From Candidatus Tokpelaia sp. JSC189 (GTDB taxonomy: Bacteria; Pseudomonadota; Alphaproteobacteria; Rhizobiales; Rhizobiaceae): DNA of 64,000 nt. Position 1 is the stretch's first letter, and each line of letters opens with the position of its first letter. Position numbers and translations under genes: made by a program. Under the pieces are notes generated by a model. It had not been told where the DNA came from, made no database searches, and was given only the letters and a program-made list of their open reading frames with translations. The stretch spans positions 124,001 to 188,000 of the forward strand of contig QENA01000001.1 in NCBI GenBank assembly GCA_003331045.1. Reading direction: 5' to 3'. Below are positions 10,272-20,678 of the stretch, one piece after another.

Positions 10272-11060
10272 TTAGCATTCCACTTTATGCATCGAATGGC
10301 GTTCAAGAAACTTCAGAACACCTTTTTTATAGATTTTATCTCCAACTGCCAACATGTGGTCACGATCCGGAATTACTAGTATCTCTCCGTTTGGCAATAA
10401 AGCGACTAATGGCTGAGGCTCGCCAGCAATTGCGTCTTTTGTACCAACAGCCACAAGAACGGGCTGGATTATGCAATGCACTTCATCAGCTTTCAGTTCT
10501 TCTCTGGAGGTTATAATGCAAGCAGCTAATGCCTTGCGATCGCTCTTTGTATTGTCAGCGAATTTACGGAATATCAAACCATATGGGTCAGTAATGGTTG
10601 CCGGATCCTCTGCCAGAAGTGCTTTAGCTATGGCTTCCCAGTCGCCTCTCCCCCTCACCATACCAATGCCAAGACCACCGAAAACTAGAGTATGAACCAT
10701 TTTTGGTGTACGTAGAGCTATAAAAGCAGCAATTTTTGCCCCCATCGAATAGCCCATAATATGCGCCTTCTCTATCCGCAAATAGCGAAGAAGGGCCGCC
10801 GCATCATCTGCCATAAGATCTAAAGTATAAGCGGCCGGATTATAGCTTTTGCTCGAATAGCCATGACCGCGGTTATCAATGGCAATAACCCTGTATCCCG
10901 CATCAACAAGAGTTTTAAACCAGTTAGAAGCAACCCAATTAACAAGAATAGAAGAAGCAAAACCATGAATAAGCAATATCGGTTCACCTTGGCCATCATC
11001 CTGAAAAGCCAGACGAAACCCATCATGGTAAAAAAATTGCATATTATTGCCTGTATGCAT
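10272..11060 (-). CDS. Alpha/beta-fold hydrolase
   Basis: A 262-residue cytoplasmic alpha/beta hydrolase of unknown substrate. The oxyanion-hole motif is LIHGFASS (30-37), the nucleophile elbow is GYSMGA with S105, the acid is probably D209 in GTKDA, and the catalytic histidine is H235 in DRDHMLAV, so the triad looks complete. An ATG at 11042 is an alternative start. It sits 51 bases upstream of the cysE start on the same strand, a common Rhizobiales pairing, and probably shares its transcript. Confidence 0.88.
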   Translation of the reverse strand: MHTGNNMQFFYHDGFRLAFQDDGQGEPILLIHGFASSILVNWVASNWFKTLVDAGYRVIAIDNRGHGYSSKSYNPAAYTLDLMADDAAALLRYLRIEKAHIMGYSMGAKIAAFIALRTPKMVHTLVFGGLGIGMVRGRGDWEAIAKALLAEDPATITDPYGLIFRKFADNTKSDRKALAACIITSREELKADEVHCIIQPVLVAVGTKDAIAGEPQPLVALLPNGEILVIPDRDHMLAVGDKIYKKGVLKFLERHSMHKVEC

Positions 11061-11422
11061 CGCTTATTCTCCGCATTTTCTGTTCAGAAAACCATATCAA
11101 GCAGCAATGGAGTGTAAAACTTCTCATATGAAGACCATCTGTTTCTGGGAGGATGAGAAGAAAAATTTAATCAACTGGCAAACACGTTATATCACCAGCA
11201 AAAGATAATAAAATATTTAAAAGTCAAATAAGATATATCAAAATTCTACGAAGAGAACCCATAGACTAAAATAAAAATCTCTAAAAAGCACCTTCAAGCC
11301 CAGCGAAATATCAGCACCTACTAACCGTCTGTAGCAATCTTATATATGCGCTTTAATATTAAAGCGCATATATAAGATTGCTACAGACGAAAATATGCTA
11401 CCTTATATTTTTCAGAAAAAAC
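11061..11422. other. Spacer downstream of gatA
   Basis: AT-rich non-coding sequence between the gatA stop and the hydrolase start, both minus strand. Apart from the 64-bp palindrome I see no gene, only short random frames. Confidence 0.55.
11326..11389. repeat. Perfect 64-bp palindrome (32-bp arms, no loop)
   Basis: Checked base by base: 11326-11357 and 11358-11389 are exact reverse complements, from CGTCTGTAGCAATC through a centre of AAT/ATT. The match ends at 11325/11390. It starts 34 bases beyond the gatA stop on the minus strand, a terminator-like position, but no T-run follows on either strand and the arms are far longer than a normal terminator. Such loop-free palindromes are usually unstable in bacteria. 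It could be a small palindromic element or an assembly artefact. Confidence 0.9.
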
Positions 11423-12904
11423 CTACCACCATTTCTTTGGTGAGAATGTCCCGCAAGCTTTTTCCATGACATGACCCAACTGAAACAATATTTCTTCACC
11501 AAAAGGATACCCAATAAGCTGCAGGCCAAGTGGCAAGCCCTCTGTAGATAGGCCGGCAGGAATAGAAAGTCCCGGCAACCCAGCCATATTGACAGTAACC
11601 GTGAAAATATCATTGAGGTACATGGCTACAGGATCTTGTGTCAGGCTTTCATCACCAATCCTGAAAGCTGCAGAAGGTGTTACCGGTGTCAGAATGGCAT
11701 CAATGCCCTGTTCAAAAACCTGATCAAAATCACGTTTTATTAACGTGCGGACTTTTTGTGCCTTGAGATAATATGCATTATAATAACCGGCTGACAGAAC
11801 ATAAGTACCAATCAGGATACGGCGCTTCACTTCATGGCCAAATCCTAACGAACGTGTATTTTCGTACATTTCAATAATGTCCTTACCGGAAACACGCAGA
11901 CCGTAACGTACGCCATCATAACGGGCAAGATTCGAAGAAGCCTCAGCAGGGGCAACAATGTAATAGGCAGCAAGAGCATATTTTGTATGTGGCATCGAAA
12001 TATCAATAATCTGTGCTCCAGCCTCTTTCAAACATTCACTACCTCTGCTCCAGAGTCGAGCAATCTCTTTGGGCATGTCATCAATCTGATATTCCTTAGG
12101 GATTCCGATCTTCATGCCTTTGACAGATTTGCCAAGAACAGCTTCGTAATCCGGAACAGGCAAATCTACTGATGTTGAATCCTTTATATCAAAAGAAGCC
12201 ATGGATTTCAGCAAAATGGCGCAATCACGCACATCGCGGGCAATCGGTCCCGCTTGATCAAGCGAAGAAGCAAAAGCAATAACGCCCCAGCGCGAACACC
12301 TGCCATAAGTTGGTTTTATCCCTACCGTACCAGTAAACGCTGCCGGCTGGCGAATAGAACCGCCGGTATCTGTCGCCGTAGCTCCGGCGCATAGATGGGC
12401 TGCAACAGCTGCCGCCGAACCTCCTGAAGAACCGCCAGGAACAAGAGCAGTAGCAGAGCCTTTCCTGCGCCAAGGATTAATCACCGGCCCATAAAAAGAA
12501 GTTTCATTCGATGAACCCATTGCAAATTCATCCATATTGAGTTTACCGAGCAGCACTGCACCATCTGCCCACAGATTAGCCGTAACTGTTGATTCATAAT
12601 TTGGCCTGAAACCATCAAGAATACGCGAACAGGCCTGTGTATGCACATCATATGTTGCGAACAGATCCTTAATTCCAAGAGGAATACCCTCAAGTGGTCG
12701 TTCCTTACCTTTTGCAAGCAGGACATCACTTTTTGCTGCCATATGACGTGCCTGATCTCCTGTTATAGATACATAGGCGTTTATTTTTGCATTCGCCTTA
12801 TCAATCTCTGCCAGATAGATATCTGTCAATTCAACAGCAGTGATCTCACGCCGTCTCAGGCGCTCACGTGCTTCGGCAATAGTCAGAGCTGTTACATCAT
12901 TCAT
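11423..12904 (-). CDS. gatA: Asp-tRNA(Asn)/Glu-tRNA(Gln) amidotransferase subunit A
   Basis: The glutaminase subunit of GatCAB, which amidates misacylated tRNAs. This 493-residue amidase-signature protein has the catalytic triad in view: K79 in GIPLGIKD, the cis-serine in [14 protein letters not shown] (157-169) and nucleophile S183 in [10 protein letters not shown]. Length is normal. gatC ends 42 bases upstream on the same strand, so they form an operon. gatB is not adjacent, as is usual in Rhizobiales. A perfect 64-bp palindrome follows the stop. Confidence 0.97.
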   Translation of the reverse strand: MNDVTALTIAEARERLRRREITAVELTDIYLAEIDKANAKINAYVSITGDQARHMAAKSDVLLAKGKERPLEGIPLGIKDLFATYDVHTQACSRILDGFRPNYESTVTANLWADGAVLLGKLNMDEFAMGSSNETSFYGPVINPWRRKGSATALVPGGSSGGSAAAVAAHLCAGATATDTGGSIRQPAAFTGTVGIKPTYGRCSRWGVIAFASSLDQAGPIARDVRDCAILLKSMASFDIKDSTSVDLPVPDYEAVLGKSVKGMKIGIPKEYQIDDMPKEIARLWSRGSECLKEAGAQIIDISMPHTKYALAAYYIVAPAEASSNLARYDGVRYGLRVSGKDIIEMYENTRSLGFGHEVKRRILIGTYVLSAGYYNAYYLKAQKVRTLIKRDFDQVFEQGIDAILTPVTPSAAFRIGDESLTQDPVAMYLNDIFTVTVNMAGLPGLSIPAGLSTEGLPLGLQLIGYPFGEEILFQLGHVMEKACGTFSPKKWW

Positions 12905-12946
12905 TTCAAATCTCGATTTTACTTATTGGCAAGATTAGAGAGGCTG

Positions 12947-13234
12947 TTACTCAATAACCTTGGGCACAAGAAAAAATCCTTTTTCCACCACAGGGGCATT
13001 AACGACAATATCCTCGGTTCTACTGCCATCAGTTACAACATCTTCCCGCATACGCAATATCATAGGCATAATAGAAGTTATCGGCTCCACGTTTGTTACA
13101 TCAACCTCATCTAGTTGCTCGACCAGTCCCAATATGGCAGTGAGCTCACCGCTCATGCACTGCGCCTCTTTCTCATTAAGTGCAATACGGGCCAGATGCG
13201 CAATATTTTTGATCATAGTCAGATCAACAGACAT
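12947..13234 (-). CDS. gatC: Asp-tRNA(Asn)/Glu-tRNA(Gln) amidotransferase subunit C
   Basis: A 95-residue GatC that wraps around and stabilises GatA. The family opening MSVDLTMIKNIAHLARIAL and the centre LDEVDVTNVEPI are clear, and the C-terminus ends in the usual PKVIE after the VEKGFFLVP segment. It is the first gene of a gatC-gatA operon, with AAGGAGG-like sequence directly upstream of its ATG (complement of 13240-13246). Confidence 0.96.
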   Translation of the reverse strand: MSVDLTMIKNIAHLARIALNEKEAQCMSGELTAILGLVEQLDEVDVTNVEPITSIMPMILRMREDVVTDGSRTEDIVVNAPVVEKGFFLVPKVIE

Positions 13235-13429
13235 AAAAGCCTCCTTAAAACGGGGAAGAAATAAACCCTGATAGAATTCCTATTCCGAAAACCCGGTTAT
13301 TTTATGCCTAACAGACTATAAATAGCCTATTTCTTGCCCTTGTAGCAGCTTCGTACAAAAAACCATCCTTTAAGGAATATAATATGAATGCTCTATACCT
13401 TTCCTCGGAAAAAAGCGCAATATTTGGAT

Positions 13430-14134
13430 TCAAAATGTTAGTTTTTCACCAATCTTAGGCGTAGCCACTTCTGTTCCTGAGTCTTGAAGACTCTTGACAA
13501 ATTTTTCCGGCGTCTGATCAAGAATCGGAAAAGTACCATAATGGCAGGGAATGGCTGTTTGAAGATTAAGATAACGCCTGCAGGCAAGAGCTGCAACTGC
13601 ACCACCCATTGTAAAAAAATCACCAATGGGCACAATGCCGATTTCAGGTTTGTGCAATTCATCAATCAGCTTCATATCAGAAAATATATCGGTATCTCCC
13701 ATATGATAAAGCGTTGGAGAATCATCGAAATGAAAGACAAGACCATTTGGATTTCCAAGAGCTATGTACTGGCCATTTTCTGTTATCATAGCTGAGGAAT
13801 GTATGGCATTGACGAAAGTAATGGTAAAACCACTATGCTTTTGCGTACCACCTGTATTGCCGGGCACGATATTACTCACCCCTTTAGTCTCAAGCCATGC
13901 GCTTAGATCCACATTGGCGCTAACAGGCACATTCTTATCTTTTGCAAGGGCTATTGTATCACCAACATGATCGGCATGCCCATGTGTCAAGGCAATATGG
14001 GTTATGCCATTGGTCACTCTTTCAATATCAAGTCCTTGCGCCTTGGGATTTCCTGTCAGAAAGGGATCAATCAGAATCACGGAAAAACTAGTTTCAACAC
14101 GAAATGCGGCATGGCCAAGCCAGATAATATTCAT
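13430..14134 (-). CDS. UPF0173 metal-dependent hydrolase (metallo-beta-lactamase fold)
   Basis: A 234-residue metallo-beta-lactamase-fold protein of the UPF0173 (YtkL-like) family. The metal-binding [10 protein letters not shown] motif lies at 50-59 (H51, H53, D55, H56). Further ligands are in [16 protein letters not shown] and the terminal CHYGTFP. The substrate is unknown. Length matches the family and the start has AGGAGG just upstream (complement near 14140-14146). It diverges from ruvX with a 106-base spacer. Confidence 0.9.
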   Translation of the reverse strand: MNIIWLGHAAFRVETSFSVILIDPFLTGNPKAQGLDIERVTNGITHIALTHGHADHVGDTIALAKDKNVPVSANVDLSAWLETKGVSNIVPGNTGGTQKHSGFTITFVNAIHSSAMITENGQYIALGNPNGLVFHFDDSPTLYHMGDTDIFSDMKLIDELHKPEIGIVPIGDFFTMGGAVAALACRRYLNLQTAIPCHYGTFPILDQTPEKFVKSLQDSGTEVATPKIGEKLTF

Positions 14135-14240
14135 AACTATCCTCCTTAATGGATTGGCTTTATATTTTAGTCTCTTTTATGAACATAATCAGGAAACTTT
14201 CCAAGTAAAACTACGATAAACCTGACCAGGAGCTGTTCTG

Positions 14241-14750
14241 ATGCCTGTGATTGATATTACTGAAACAAAATTTTTTCTAAAACCCGGGAACCGTATTACT
14301 GGACTAGATATTGGGACAAAAACTATCGGCATCGCCGTATCCGACGCAGGACTTAACCTCGCCAATCCACGAGCTGTTCTAAAACGGGCAAAATTTTCTA
14401 AAGATGCCAAATCCCTACTAGATATCTTTCGACAAGAAGAAATTGGCATTGCTATCGTTGGCCTGCCTCTCAATATGGATGGATCAAGTGGGCCGCGCGT
14501 ACAGGCAACCCACGCTTTTGTACGAAATATGAACTCACTGACAAATATTCCATTTATATTTTGGGATGAACGCCTTTCAACCATTGCCGCTGAACGCAGC
14601 CTAATTGAAATGGACGTATCACGTAAACGTCGGGCGCAACGAATTGACTCCGCAGCTGCCGCCTTTATCCTTCAAGGAGCACTTGACCGGCTAATAGCTG
14701 AAACTAAAAAGCTCTCTTGTAATTTAAAGGATAAAGTGCATCAAGGATAA
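14241..14750 (+). CDS. ruvX: Putative pre-16S rRNA nuclease / Holliday junction resolvase-like RuvX
   Basis: A YqgF/RuvX RNase H-fold protein of 169 residues, implicated in 16S rRNA 5'-end processing. The catalytic-site motifs [15 protein letters not shown] (21-35), [16 protein letters not shown] and [11 protein letters not shown] are intact. AGGAG lies 8 bases before the ATG. Its last 47 bases overlap the 3' end of the convergent AidB-like gene, an unusual arrangement. Confidence 0.93.
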   Translation: MPVIDITETKFFLKPGNRITGLDIGTKTIGIAVSDAGLNLANPRAVLKRAKFSKDAKSLLDIFRQEEIGIAIVGLPLNMDGSSGPRVQATHAFVRNMNSLTNIPFIFWDERLSTIAAERSLIEMDVSRKRRAQRIDSAAAAFILQGALDRLIAETKKLSCNLKDKVHQG

Positions 14751-16320
14751 AGCTGGCATTGTAATGCGGACCCAATATACCATAGGTTGAACGCCATTGC
14801 CCACCAAGTCTGCTTTCAACATAGGCTGTTGCCACAATATCACAATCAAGCGCACGCAGGCCTACGCTGGCAAAAGCATAAATAAGCTGTTCAACAAGCA
14901 GAAAGATTGTCCCTTCATCTTTATTAAGTACCATATCAGCCACAACTCGTAAAATCTCAGTCGTACGGGCATCTATGGCACTATTTTCATTGCCAGGCAT
15001 CGCAATTACAGCTTGAAATAGATCAGGTATCTGTTTTATTGTATTCACAATATCAAGTACCAGATGAAGGGTAGTGCCTTCAAAAGAGAAATTACGGTTT
15101 TTCAATTCCTGTGCCCGCGAAAAAATACCGCCGAGAAAGATATTGTAACTTCCAGTTAAGGAAATGGCGTAATCAGTAATCTGCCCCAGAATATGCAGCA
15201 GCCAGTAATGAATAGCAGGACGCATAATGGCTGCAAAAGCTGCTTCTTGCAGATTATTTGCCGCAAGGTCCTGCGCCTTGGCTAGACGCAAAACGAGAAC
15301 AGAAGCCGCCGCCCCATCAAGCGCTGCATCGGCGAGTGCGCGCTCAGCTAAAATCTTGGCAGGCTGCTGATGAGTGTTATAGCGCATATAAGTGACGGTA
15401 TAGTGCAAAATACTGCGTATCATGCCAGCAATTATTACCGCATGATCAAATTCCAGATCCTGTCTTATCCGTGTAAGCAGTTTATTTCCCATATCAGGAA
15501 AGCCAATCATCCAGCCTACACTCTGCTCAAATCGAACATGGCAGTACGGTACGGAAAAATTTTTCTTCTCCTCCCAAGCTGAAACGAGCGAAATACTATT
15601 TATCTGCCCTTTTGCCAGCAGGCGTGGCACGAAAAACATTGATAGTTTTCCTTCAAAAGCCGCACTGACAATAAATCCATCCGCAACCGGATTGATCACA
15701 GCTAGCTTATAGCCGCTGATCTTGTACAGATCATGCTTTGTCTGCAGGTCGACATACATAAGCTCGGCAAAGCTAACCGGCAATGAAGCAGCATTCATAT
15801 CATTTTCTTCTAGTGCCAAGGCAAGACTTATACTGTGTCTTTGCTGAAAATGCTTGCATGACGGGCCATGTACTACATCTGTGATCAGGGGGTTCCATTG
15901 AGAAAATAGATCGGCATTCTCTTTCAGCACATGAAATCCAGCGCTGCTGCTGCATAGTTCTTCAAGATGCCCGTTTTCAAGTCCAGCCAGAAGAAACAGC
16001 CGTACAGCACGAACTTGATGCCGTACATCGCTTTCTTTACCCCCCTCTGTAAAAAGGGAGTTACTAATTCCGGCATGTCGTGAACGGATAAGCAAGCTGT
16101 AATAAGCAGGATGAACATCAATATTTTCTGCATGGTTGCCCCATGCATCATAGAAGCATGGCCGTGGCGTCCAGCTCCCGACAAGGCGCGCCTTTTCATG
16201 TGCATCATCGCTAGCCGTATAAGCTCCCAAATCAGCCAGTTCTGGCACAAGGGATGCATGAAATGTCGAAGCAATCTGAAACAGAATCGGATCACCGAAA
16301 AAACTATTCTTCTCTCGCAT
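14704..16320 (-). CDS. AidB-like acyl-CoA dehydrogenase-fold protein, divergent
   Basis: About 538 residues, using the ATG at 16320 (an in-frame TTG at 16341 is possible). It aligns by eye with the AidB branch of acyl-CoA dehydrogenases: [13 protein letters not shown] near the N-terminus, [17 protein letters not shown] and [19 protein letters not shown] in the middle. However, the AidB FAD/substrate-side motif MTEKQGGSD is replaced by [18 protein letters not shown] by GYKLAVI, and the GGIGY...WEGSGN segment by NIFLGGI...FEGTTLH. The frame is intact over its whole length, so it is either an altered non-enzymatic paralogue or a young decaying gene. Its 3' end overlaps ruvX. In Brucella an AidB protein localises to growth poles (established knowledge). 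Confidence 0.7.
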   Translation of the reverse strand: MREKNSFFGDPILFQIASTFHASLVPELADLGAYTASDDAHEKARLVGSWTPRPCFYDAWGNHAENIDVHPAYYSLLIRSRHAGISNSLFTEGGKESDVRHQVRAVRLFLLAGLENGHLEELCSSSAGFHVLKENADLFSQWNPLITDVVHGPSCKHFQQRHSISLALALEENDMNAASLPVSFAELMYVDLQTKHDLYKISGYKLAVINPVADGFIVSAAFEGKLSMFFVPRLLAKGQINSISLVSAWEEKKNFSVPYCHVRFEQSVGWMIGFPDMGNKLLTRIRQDLEFDHAVIIAGMIRSILHYTVTYMRYNTHQQPAKILAERALADAALDGAAASVLVLRLAKAQDLAANNLQEAAFAAIMRPAIHYWLLHILGQITDYAISLTGSYNIFLGGIFSRAQELKNRNFSFEGTTLHLVLDIVNTIKQIPDLFQAVIAMPGNENSAIDARTTEILRVVADMVLNKDEGTIFLLVEQLIYAFASVGLRALDCDIVATAYVESRLGGQWRSTYGILGPHYNASFILDALYPLNYKRAF

Positions 16321-16535
16321 ATTCAACTTATGTGCACCCAATACCCTCTAACCTCCCTGATATGTCTAAAAATTTCTACTGCAAACAGTTTATATCATCT
16401 CTTAAGCGATTCCACCCATACCATAAAATCGCCCATAAATTATTTACCCGCCTTTAATCATGTTTAAAACACCGTTTGCATAGGATAGCTCGCTTGCGAT
16501 AATATTATGTTAGTTCTACGTTAGAGGCATTTGCG

Positions 16536-17519
16536 ATGATAAAAAAAAGAAATTCTCCTGTTTTTCCCCACCGCCATCTTCTAGGTATTAAGGGACTCAG
16601 CCAAACTGATATCAAAAACCTGCTTGAGCGGGCAGATGCCAACGTTGCTATTTCATGTCAGAAAACTAAAAAAGCGACTGTGCTGCGCGGACGGACACAA
16701 ATCAATCTTTTTTTCGAAGTGTCGACACGAACCCAGTCTTCGTTTGAAATTGCAGGCAAGCGGCTTGGCGCTGATGTTATCAATATGCCAGTTAGCAACT
16801 CTTCGGTCAAGAAAGGTGAAACGCTGATTGATACTGCCATGACACTCAATGCCATGCACCCGGATATTTTGGTTATCCGCCATAATTCCGCCGGAGCTGC
16901 AGCGCTTCTTGCGCAAAAAGTCAGCTGTTCTGTTATTAATGCAGGTGATGGTGCCCATGAGCATCCAACCCAAGCGCTGCTTGATGCGCTGACAATCCGT
17001 CGCGCCAAGGGCACGATTAAAGGGCTCACAGTTGCCATATGCGGTGATGTGCTGCATTCGCGTGTCGCCTGCTCCAATATACTAAGCCTCAATGCATTAG
17101 GTGCAAAAGTGCGGGTTGTAGCACCTTCAACGCTTTTGCCAAAGGGGATCGAGGATATGGGCGTAGATGTCTTCCACTCGATGGAAAACGGCATAAAAAA
17201 CGTTGATGTGGTGATGATGCTGCGTTTGCAACATGAGCGCATGGCAGGTGCCTTCATACCTTCCACACGGGAATATTTCCATTTTTTCGGCCTCGATCAG
17301 GAAAAACTCAAAAAAGCAAAACCGGATTGCATCATGATGCATCCCGGGCCTATGAATCGCGGGGTTGAGATATCCTCTGCCGTTGCAGACGGGCCGCAGA
17401 GCGTTATCCAGACACAAGTGGAAATGGGAGTTGCCGTACGCATGGCTGTCATGGAAGCCCTAATCGAATATTGCCAGAAAAAACACCCGGAAAAAATGCA
17501 TGAAGCCAATTGTTCTTGA
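16536..17519 (+). CDS. pyrB: Aspartate carbamoyltransferase catalytic subunit
   Basis: It condenses carbamoyl phosphate with aspartate, the committed step of pyrimidine synthesis. The 327 residues open with [12 protein letters not shown] and contain the carbamoyl-phosphate loop [18 protein letters not shown], the HPTQALLD motif and the 240s-loop region RLQHERM. GAGG lies about 10 bases before the ATG. Its 3' end overlaps the pyrC' start by 20 bases, so the two are translationally coupled. Confidence 0.97.
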   Translation: MIKKRNSPVFPHRHLLGIKGLSQTDIKNLLERADANVAISCQKTKKATVLRGRTQINLFFEVSTRTQSSFEIAGKRLGADVINMPVSNSSVKKGETLIDTAMTLNAMHPDILVIRHNSAGAAALLAQKVSCSVINAGDGAHEHPTQALLDALTIRRAKGTIKGLTVAICGDVLHSRVACSNILSLNALGAKVRVVAPSTLLPKGIEDMGVDVFHSMENGIKNVDVVMMLRLQHERMAGAFIPSTREYFHFFGLDQEKLKKAKPDCIMMHPGPMNRGVEISSAVADGPQSVIQTQVEMGVAVRMAVMEALIEYCQKKHPEKMHEANCS

Positions 17520-18801
17520 AAATGCACGCATTGTTGACCCTTCACGCAACCTTGATGAGATGGGCAGCGTGATCATTGCCTCCGGAAAAATCGTTGCGGC
17601 CAGTGCGAGTACGCATAACCAAGGTGTTCCAGATATGGCAAATGTAATTGACCTTGAAGGAAAAGCTATTTTCCCCGGGCTAGTTGATGCCCGTGTCTTT
17701 GTCGGTGAACCGGGGGCAGAGCATCGTGAAACAATCGCCTCTGCCAGCTATGCGGCGGCGGCAGGTGGCATTACCTCATTCATCATGATGCCTGATACCC
17801 ATCCCGTTATTGATAACGTAGCGCTGGTTGAATTTATATTACGCACTGCTAAAGAAGTGGCGCTTATCAATATCTATCCTGCTGCTTCATTAACCCGTGG
17901 CATGGCGGGACAGGAGATATCCGAATTCGGCCTTTTGACTGAAGGCGGTGCCGTTGCTTTTACTGAAGGCAAAAAAACAATTGCTAATCCTAACGTTATG
18001 TATCGGGCAATGACCTATGCACGCGATTTTGGCATACCTATCATGCATGAGACACAGGATGCTAGCCTAACCAGCAATGGTGTCATGAATGCCGGTTTGA
18101 TGGCCATCTGGCTAGGTCTTGCCGGCATTCCGCGTGAGGCGGAAGTAATTCCGCTAGAAAGAGATTTGCGCCTCGCAGGGCTGACAGGTGTGCGTTACCA
18201 TGCGTCACAACTCTCTACTGCTATGTCAGCAGAGGCAATATACTACGCCAAGGAACGAATGTTAGGGATTTCAGCTGGTGTATCGATCAATCATCTAAGC
18301 CTGAATGAGAATGATATTGGTGAATATCGGACATTTTTCCGGCTTTCCCCTCCACTTCGGGCAGAGGAGGATCGTACGGCCATGATAAAAGCGCTGCGTG
18401 ATGGTGTTATTGATATTATTGTATCATCTCACGATCCGCAGGATGTCGATACCAAACATCTGCCCTTCGCGGATGCACAACCGGGTTCTATTGGTCTAGA
18501 GACCTTGTTAGCTGCTGCATTGCGGCTTTATCATGATGGTTCAATTCCCCTGAAAAGGCTGGTGGAGACACTGTCAACCAGACCGGCACAGCTTTTTGGA
18601 CTTGATGCGGGAACCCTAAAACCGGGTGCTAGAGCAGACCTTGTTATTGTTGATCTTAACGAACCTTGGATTCTTGAGCTTGACATGCTGCATTCACGCT
18701 CAAAAAACAGCACTTTTGAGAAAGCACGATTTCAGGGACGGGTCATAGCCACTATGGTTGCCGGTAAGACTGTCTATTCATCAGGGTTAGTAGATTTTTA
18801 G
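17500..18801 (+). CDS. pyrC: Dihydroorotase-like subunit PyrC' (pseudo-dihydroorotase)
   Basis: A 433-residue amidohydrolase-fold protein coupled to pyrB. The overall frame of a class I dihydroorotase is present ([57 protein letters not shown]). The metal-binding HxH of active enzymes is DARVF here, and the usual TDHAPH motif reads SSHDPQD. This matches the pyrBC' arrangement known from Pseudomonas, where the dihydroorotase-like chain is an inactive partner of aspartate carbamoyltransferase. I therefore infer a structural role, with the active enzyme encoded elsewhere. plsY follows 53 bases downstream. Confidence 0.88.
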   Translation: MKPIVLENARIVDPSRNLDEMGSVIIASGKIVAASASTHNQGVPDMANVIDLEGKAIFPGLVDARVFVGEPGAEHRETIASASYAAAAGGITSFIMMPDTHPVIDNVALVEFILRTAKEVALINIYPAASLTRGMAGQEISEFGLLTEGGAVAFTEGKKTIANPNVMYRAMTYARDFGIPIMHETQDASLTSNGVMNAGLMAIWLGLAGIPREAEVIPLERDLRLAGLTGVRYHASQLSTAMSAEAIYYAKERMLGISAGVSINHLSLNENDIGEYRTFFRLSPPLRAEEDRTAMIKALRDGVIDIIVSSHDPQDVDTKHLPFADAQPGSIGLETLLAAALRLYHDGSIPLKRLVETLSTRPAQLFGLDAGTLKPGARADLVIVDLNEPWILELDMLHSRSKNSTFEKARFQGRVIATMVAGKTVYSSGLVDF

Positions 18802-18854
18802 AATATATAAACGTCCAGTAAATAGCCATTTTAACCGGAAAGCAAGAGATAAAT

Positions 18855-19472
18855 ATGCTGCCATTATATATTAAAGTGATGAATATTTTCTGTCTGGGAG
18901 CAGTCATGGCTGCAGGCTATCTCATCGGTTCTATTCCCTTTGGCTTGATTTTTACCCATCTTGCCGGTTTGGGCGATATACGAACAATCGGTTCAGGCAA
19001 TACAGGAGCAACGAATGTGCTACGAACAGGAAACCGCAAAATCGCTGCTTTTACACTACTGTGTGATATACTCAAGGGGCTGATAGCTGTGCTTATTTTT
19101 TCAGTCTATGGGCCGGTTCTGGGAATTATTGCCGGTCTTTTTGCTTTTCTCGGACATGTTTTCCCGATCTGGCTCGGGTTCAGGGGAGGTAAAGGTGTTG
19201 CAACCTATCTAGGAGTTCTGATCGGAGCTATATGGCCGTATGCAATTATCTTCAATCTTATATGGCTTATGACTGCCATTATCACGCGCTATTCTTCTTT
19301 TTCTGCAATTCTCGCAACGGTTGTTGTAACGGTTTTTGCATTCCTTTCACTGCCGTCAACAACATCATGGAGCATCATCCTGATGGGCACAATTATAATC
19401 GTGAAACATTATACGAATATCCAGAGACTCTGCAAGAGAACAGAAAACAGGATTGGCCAAAAAGCCAAATAA
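18855..19472 (+). CDS. plsY: Glycerol-3-phosphate acyltransferase PlsY
   Basis: An inner-membrane enzyme transferring acyl groups from acyl-phosphate to glycerol 3-phosphate, the first step of phospholipid synthesis. The 205 residues hold about five hydrophobic segments and the three family motifs: GSIPFGLIF (25-33), GSGNTGATNVLR and FRGGKGVATYLG. It follows pyrC' in the order pyrB-pyrC-plsY typical of Rhizobiales, but the dprA-topA pair that normally follows is absent here (topA is at 49 kb). Confidence 0.95.
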   Translation: MLPLYIKVMNIFCLGAVMAAGYLIGSIPFGLIFTHLAGLGDIRTIGSGNTGATNVLRTGNRKIAAFTLLCDILKGLIAVLIFSVYGPVLGIIAGLFAFLGHVFPIWLGFRGGKGVATYLGVLIGAIWPYAIIFNLIWLMTAIITRYSSFSAILATVVVTVFAFLSLPSTTSWSIILMGTIIIVKHYTNIQRLCKRTENRIGQKAK

Positions 19473-19681
19473 AATAACAATCTTGCAGATGTCAAAAAAT
19501 GATCGGCACTATATATCAATTTCAAAAAATGACATCAACTGATTAAAAACCGCCTAACATCACAAAAAATTCGGTAATTATTTGTTATTAAAGGTAAAAA
19601 TAATTTTTATTATCCACATTATTGTTAAGTCAAAAATCCGCTTGAACGGCTAATAGTTTCAGTTATAATATTATGTGTATA

Positions 19682-19771
19682 GGTGAGGTGGCCGAGTGGT
19701 TGAAGGCGCACGCTTGGAACGCGTGTATACGAGAAACCGTATCGTGGGTTCGAATCCCTCCCTCACCGCCA
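19682..19771 (+). tRNA. tRNA-Ser (GGA)
   Basis: A 90-nt class II tRNA with encoded CCA. The acceptor pairs GGTGAGG with CCTCACC, the anticodon stem CACGC/GCGTG encloses the loop TTGGAAC (anticodon GGA), the long variable arm is present, and the T-loop is GGTTCGAATCC. Confidence 0.97.
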
Positions 19772-19896
19772 GCAAGATTTTTGATACTATACTTCCTGAT
19801 GTAGTCGGACAAAAATATCAGAGTAAATCATTTACTGCCATTTTGGTACATAAAGTCGCTGGCAAGATTTAAATAATTCTAAAGGTGTTAAATTGA

Positions 19897-19986
19897 TGGC
19901 GGAGGGAGTGGGATTCGAACCCACGGCACAGCATGCTGCACGCCGATTTTCAAGACCGGTGCCTTCAACCACTCGGCCATCCCTCC
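19897..19986 (-). tRNA. tRNA-Ser (TGA)
   Basis: A 90-nt class II tRNA read on the minus strand with encoded CCA. The acceptor pairs GGAGGGA with TCCCTCC, the anticodon loop CTTGAAA gives TGA, and a long variable arm is present. It faces the tRNA-Ser (GGA) 125 bases away in convergent orientation. Confidence 0.97.
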
Positions 19987-20678
19987 ATTATTCTCAAGGA
20001 GAATTGCAAGTCTTCTGCTTTCTGCTAGAAAGCGCTACAGTATCACGCTGCCGAAAATAATCTCTATACCTTATAGAATTCTATTTTGAAATCAATCATC
20101 AATTTTTGATATTATGGAAGAGTTTTATGATTAGCAGTTAGCTCTATTTTGTTTTGCGCATATTGGGCAAAATCTCACCAAAGGTTTTATTTCAGTTAAT
20201 ATGGTTTTCTCTTTATGGTGACTGTACACCCATACTGCTGAATACAGTCCACAGCAATAGCGTCGCAAGTACGAATCAAGATGTTTACAAATATATGAAG
20301 AATTTATTCCGGCTGCTTGACGAGTAAAATTGCAAGTGCTGAATTCCAATCGATATGACCTATGTCAGCTCCGGATCTATGGAAAAATAGAACTTCAATC
20401 ATCCATGGTTTGCAACCAACGAGCTTTAGAACGCAAATAGGAACTTTCTAAGAAAAAACACCTCGAACCCAGCCTTGTATGACACACCTGATACATCAGG
20501 ATAAGTGGCATTTTAGCTGTGGAAAACGATATTGTCAATCTTCCTCCACAAAACCAAATAAAATCACAATTAGCCCAAAATCCTAATCATTCATCAGAAA
20601 GCAATATAGATTAATAGTAAAATTGATCAATAGCCTGTCCATAATATAATATCCGAAGTCTATATAAATATGATAAAA
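19987..20678. other. Gene-free spacer between tRNA-Ser and parC
   Basis: About 690 bases of AT-rich sequence. Only short frames rich in Cys/His/Tyr occur, with no start-site support, and I recognise no family. Its size suggests a completely decayed gene. Confidence 0.4.

Noticed and set aside
12641..13271. Plus-strand frames of 157 and 103 codons over gatA and gatC
   Set aside because: They lie antisense to clear gatA/gatC coding sequence, have no ribosome-binding site and have no recognisable family.
16653..17266. Minus-strand frames up to 202 codons inside pyrB
   Set aside because: Serine/threonine/proline-rich shadow frames opposite a well-supported gene.
20131..20349. 72-codon minus-strand frame next to parC
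   Set aside because: No start signal, odd Cys/His-rich composition and no family; treated as spacer.
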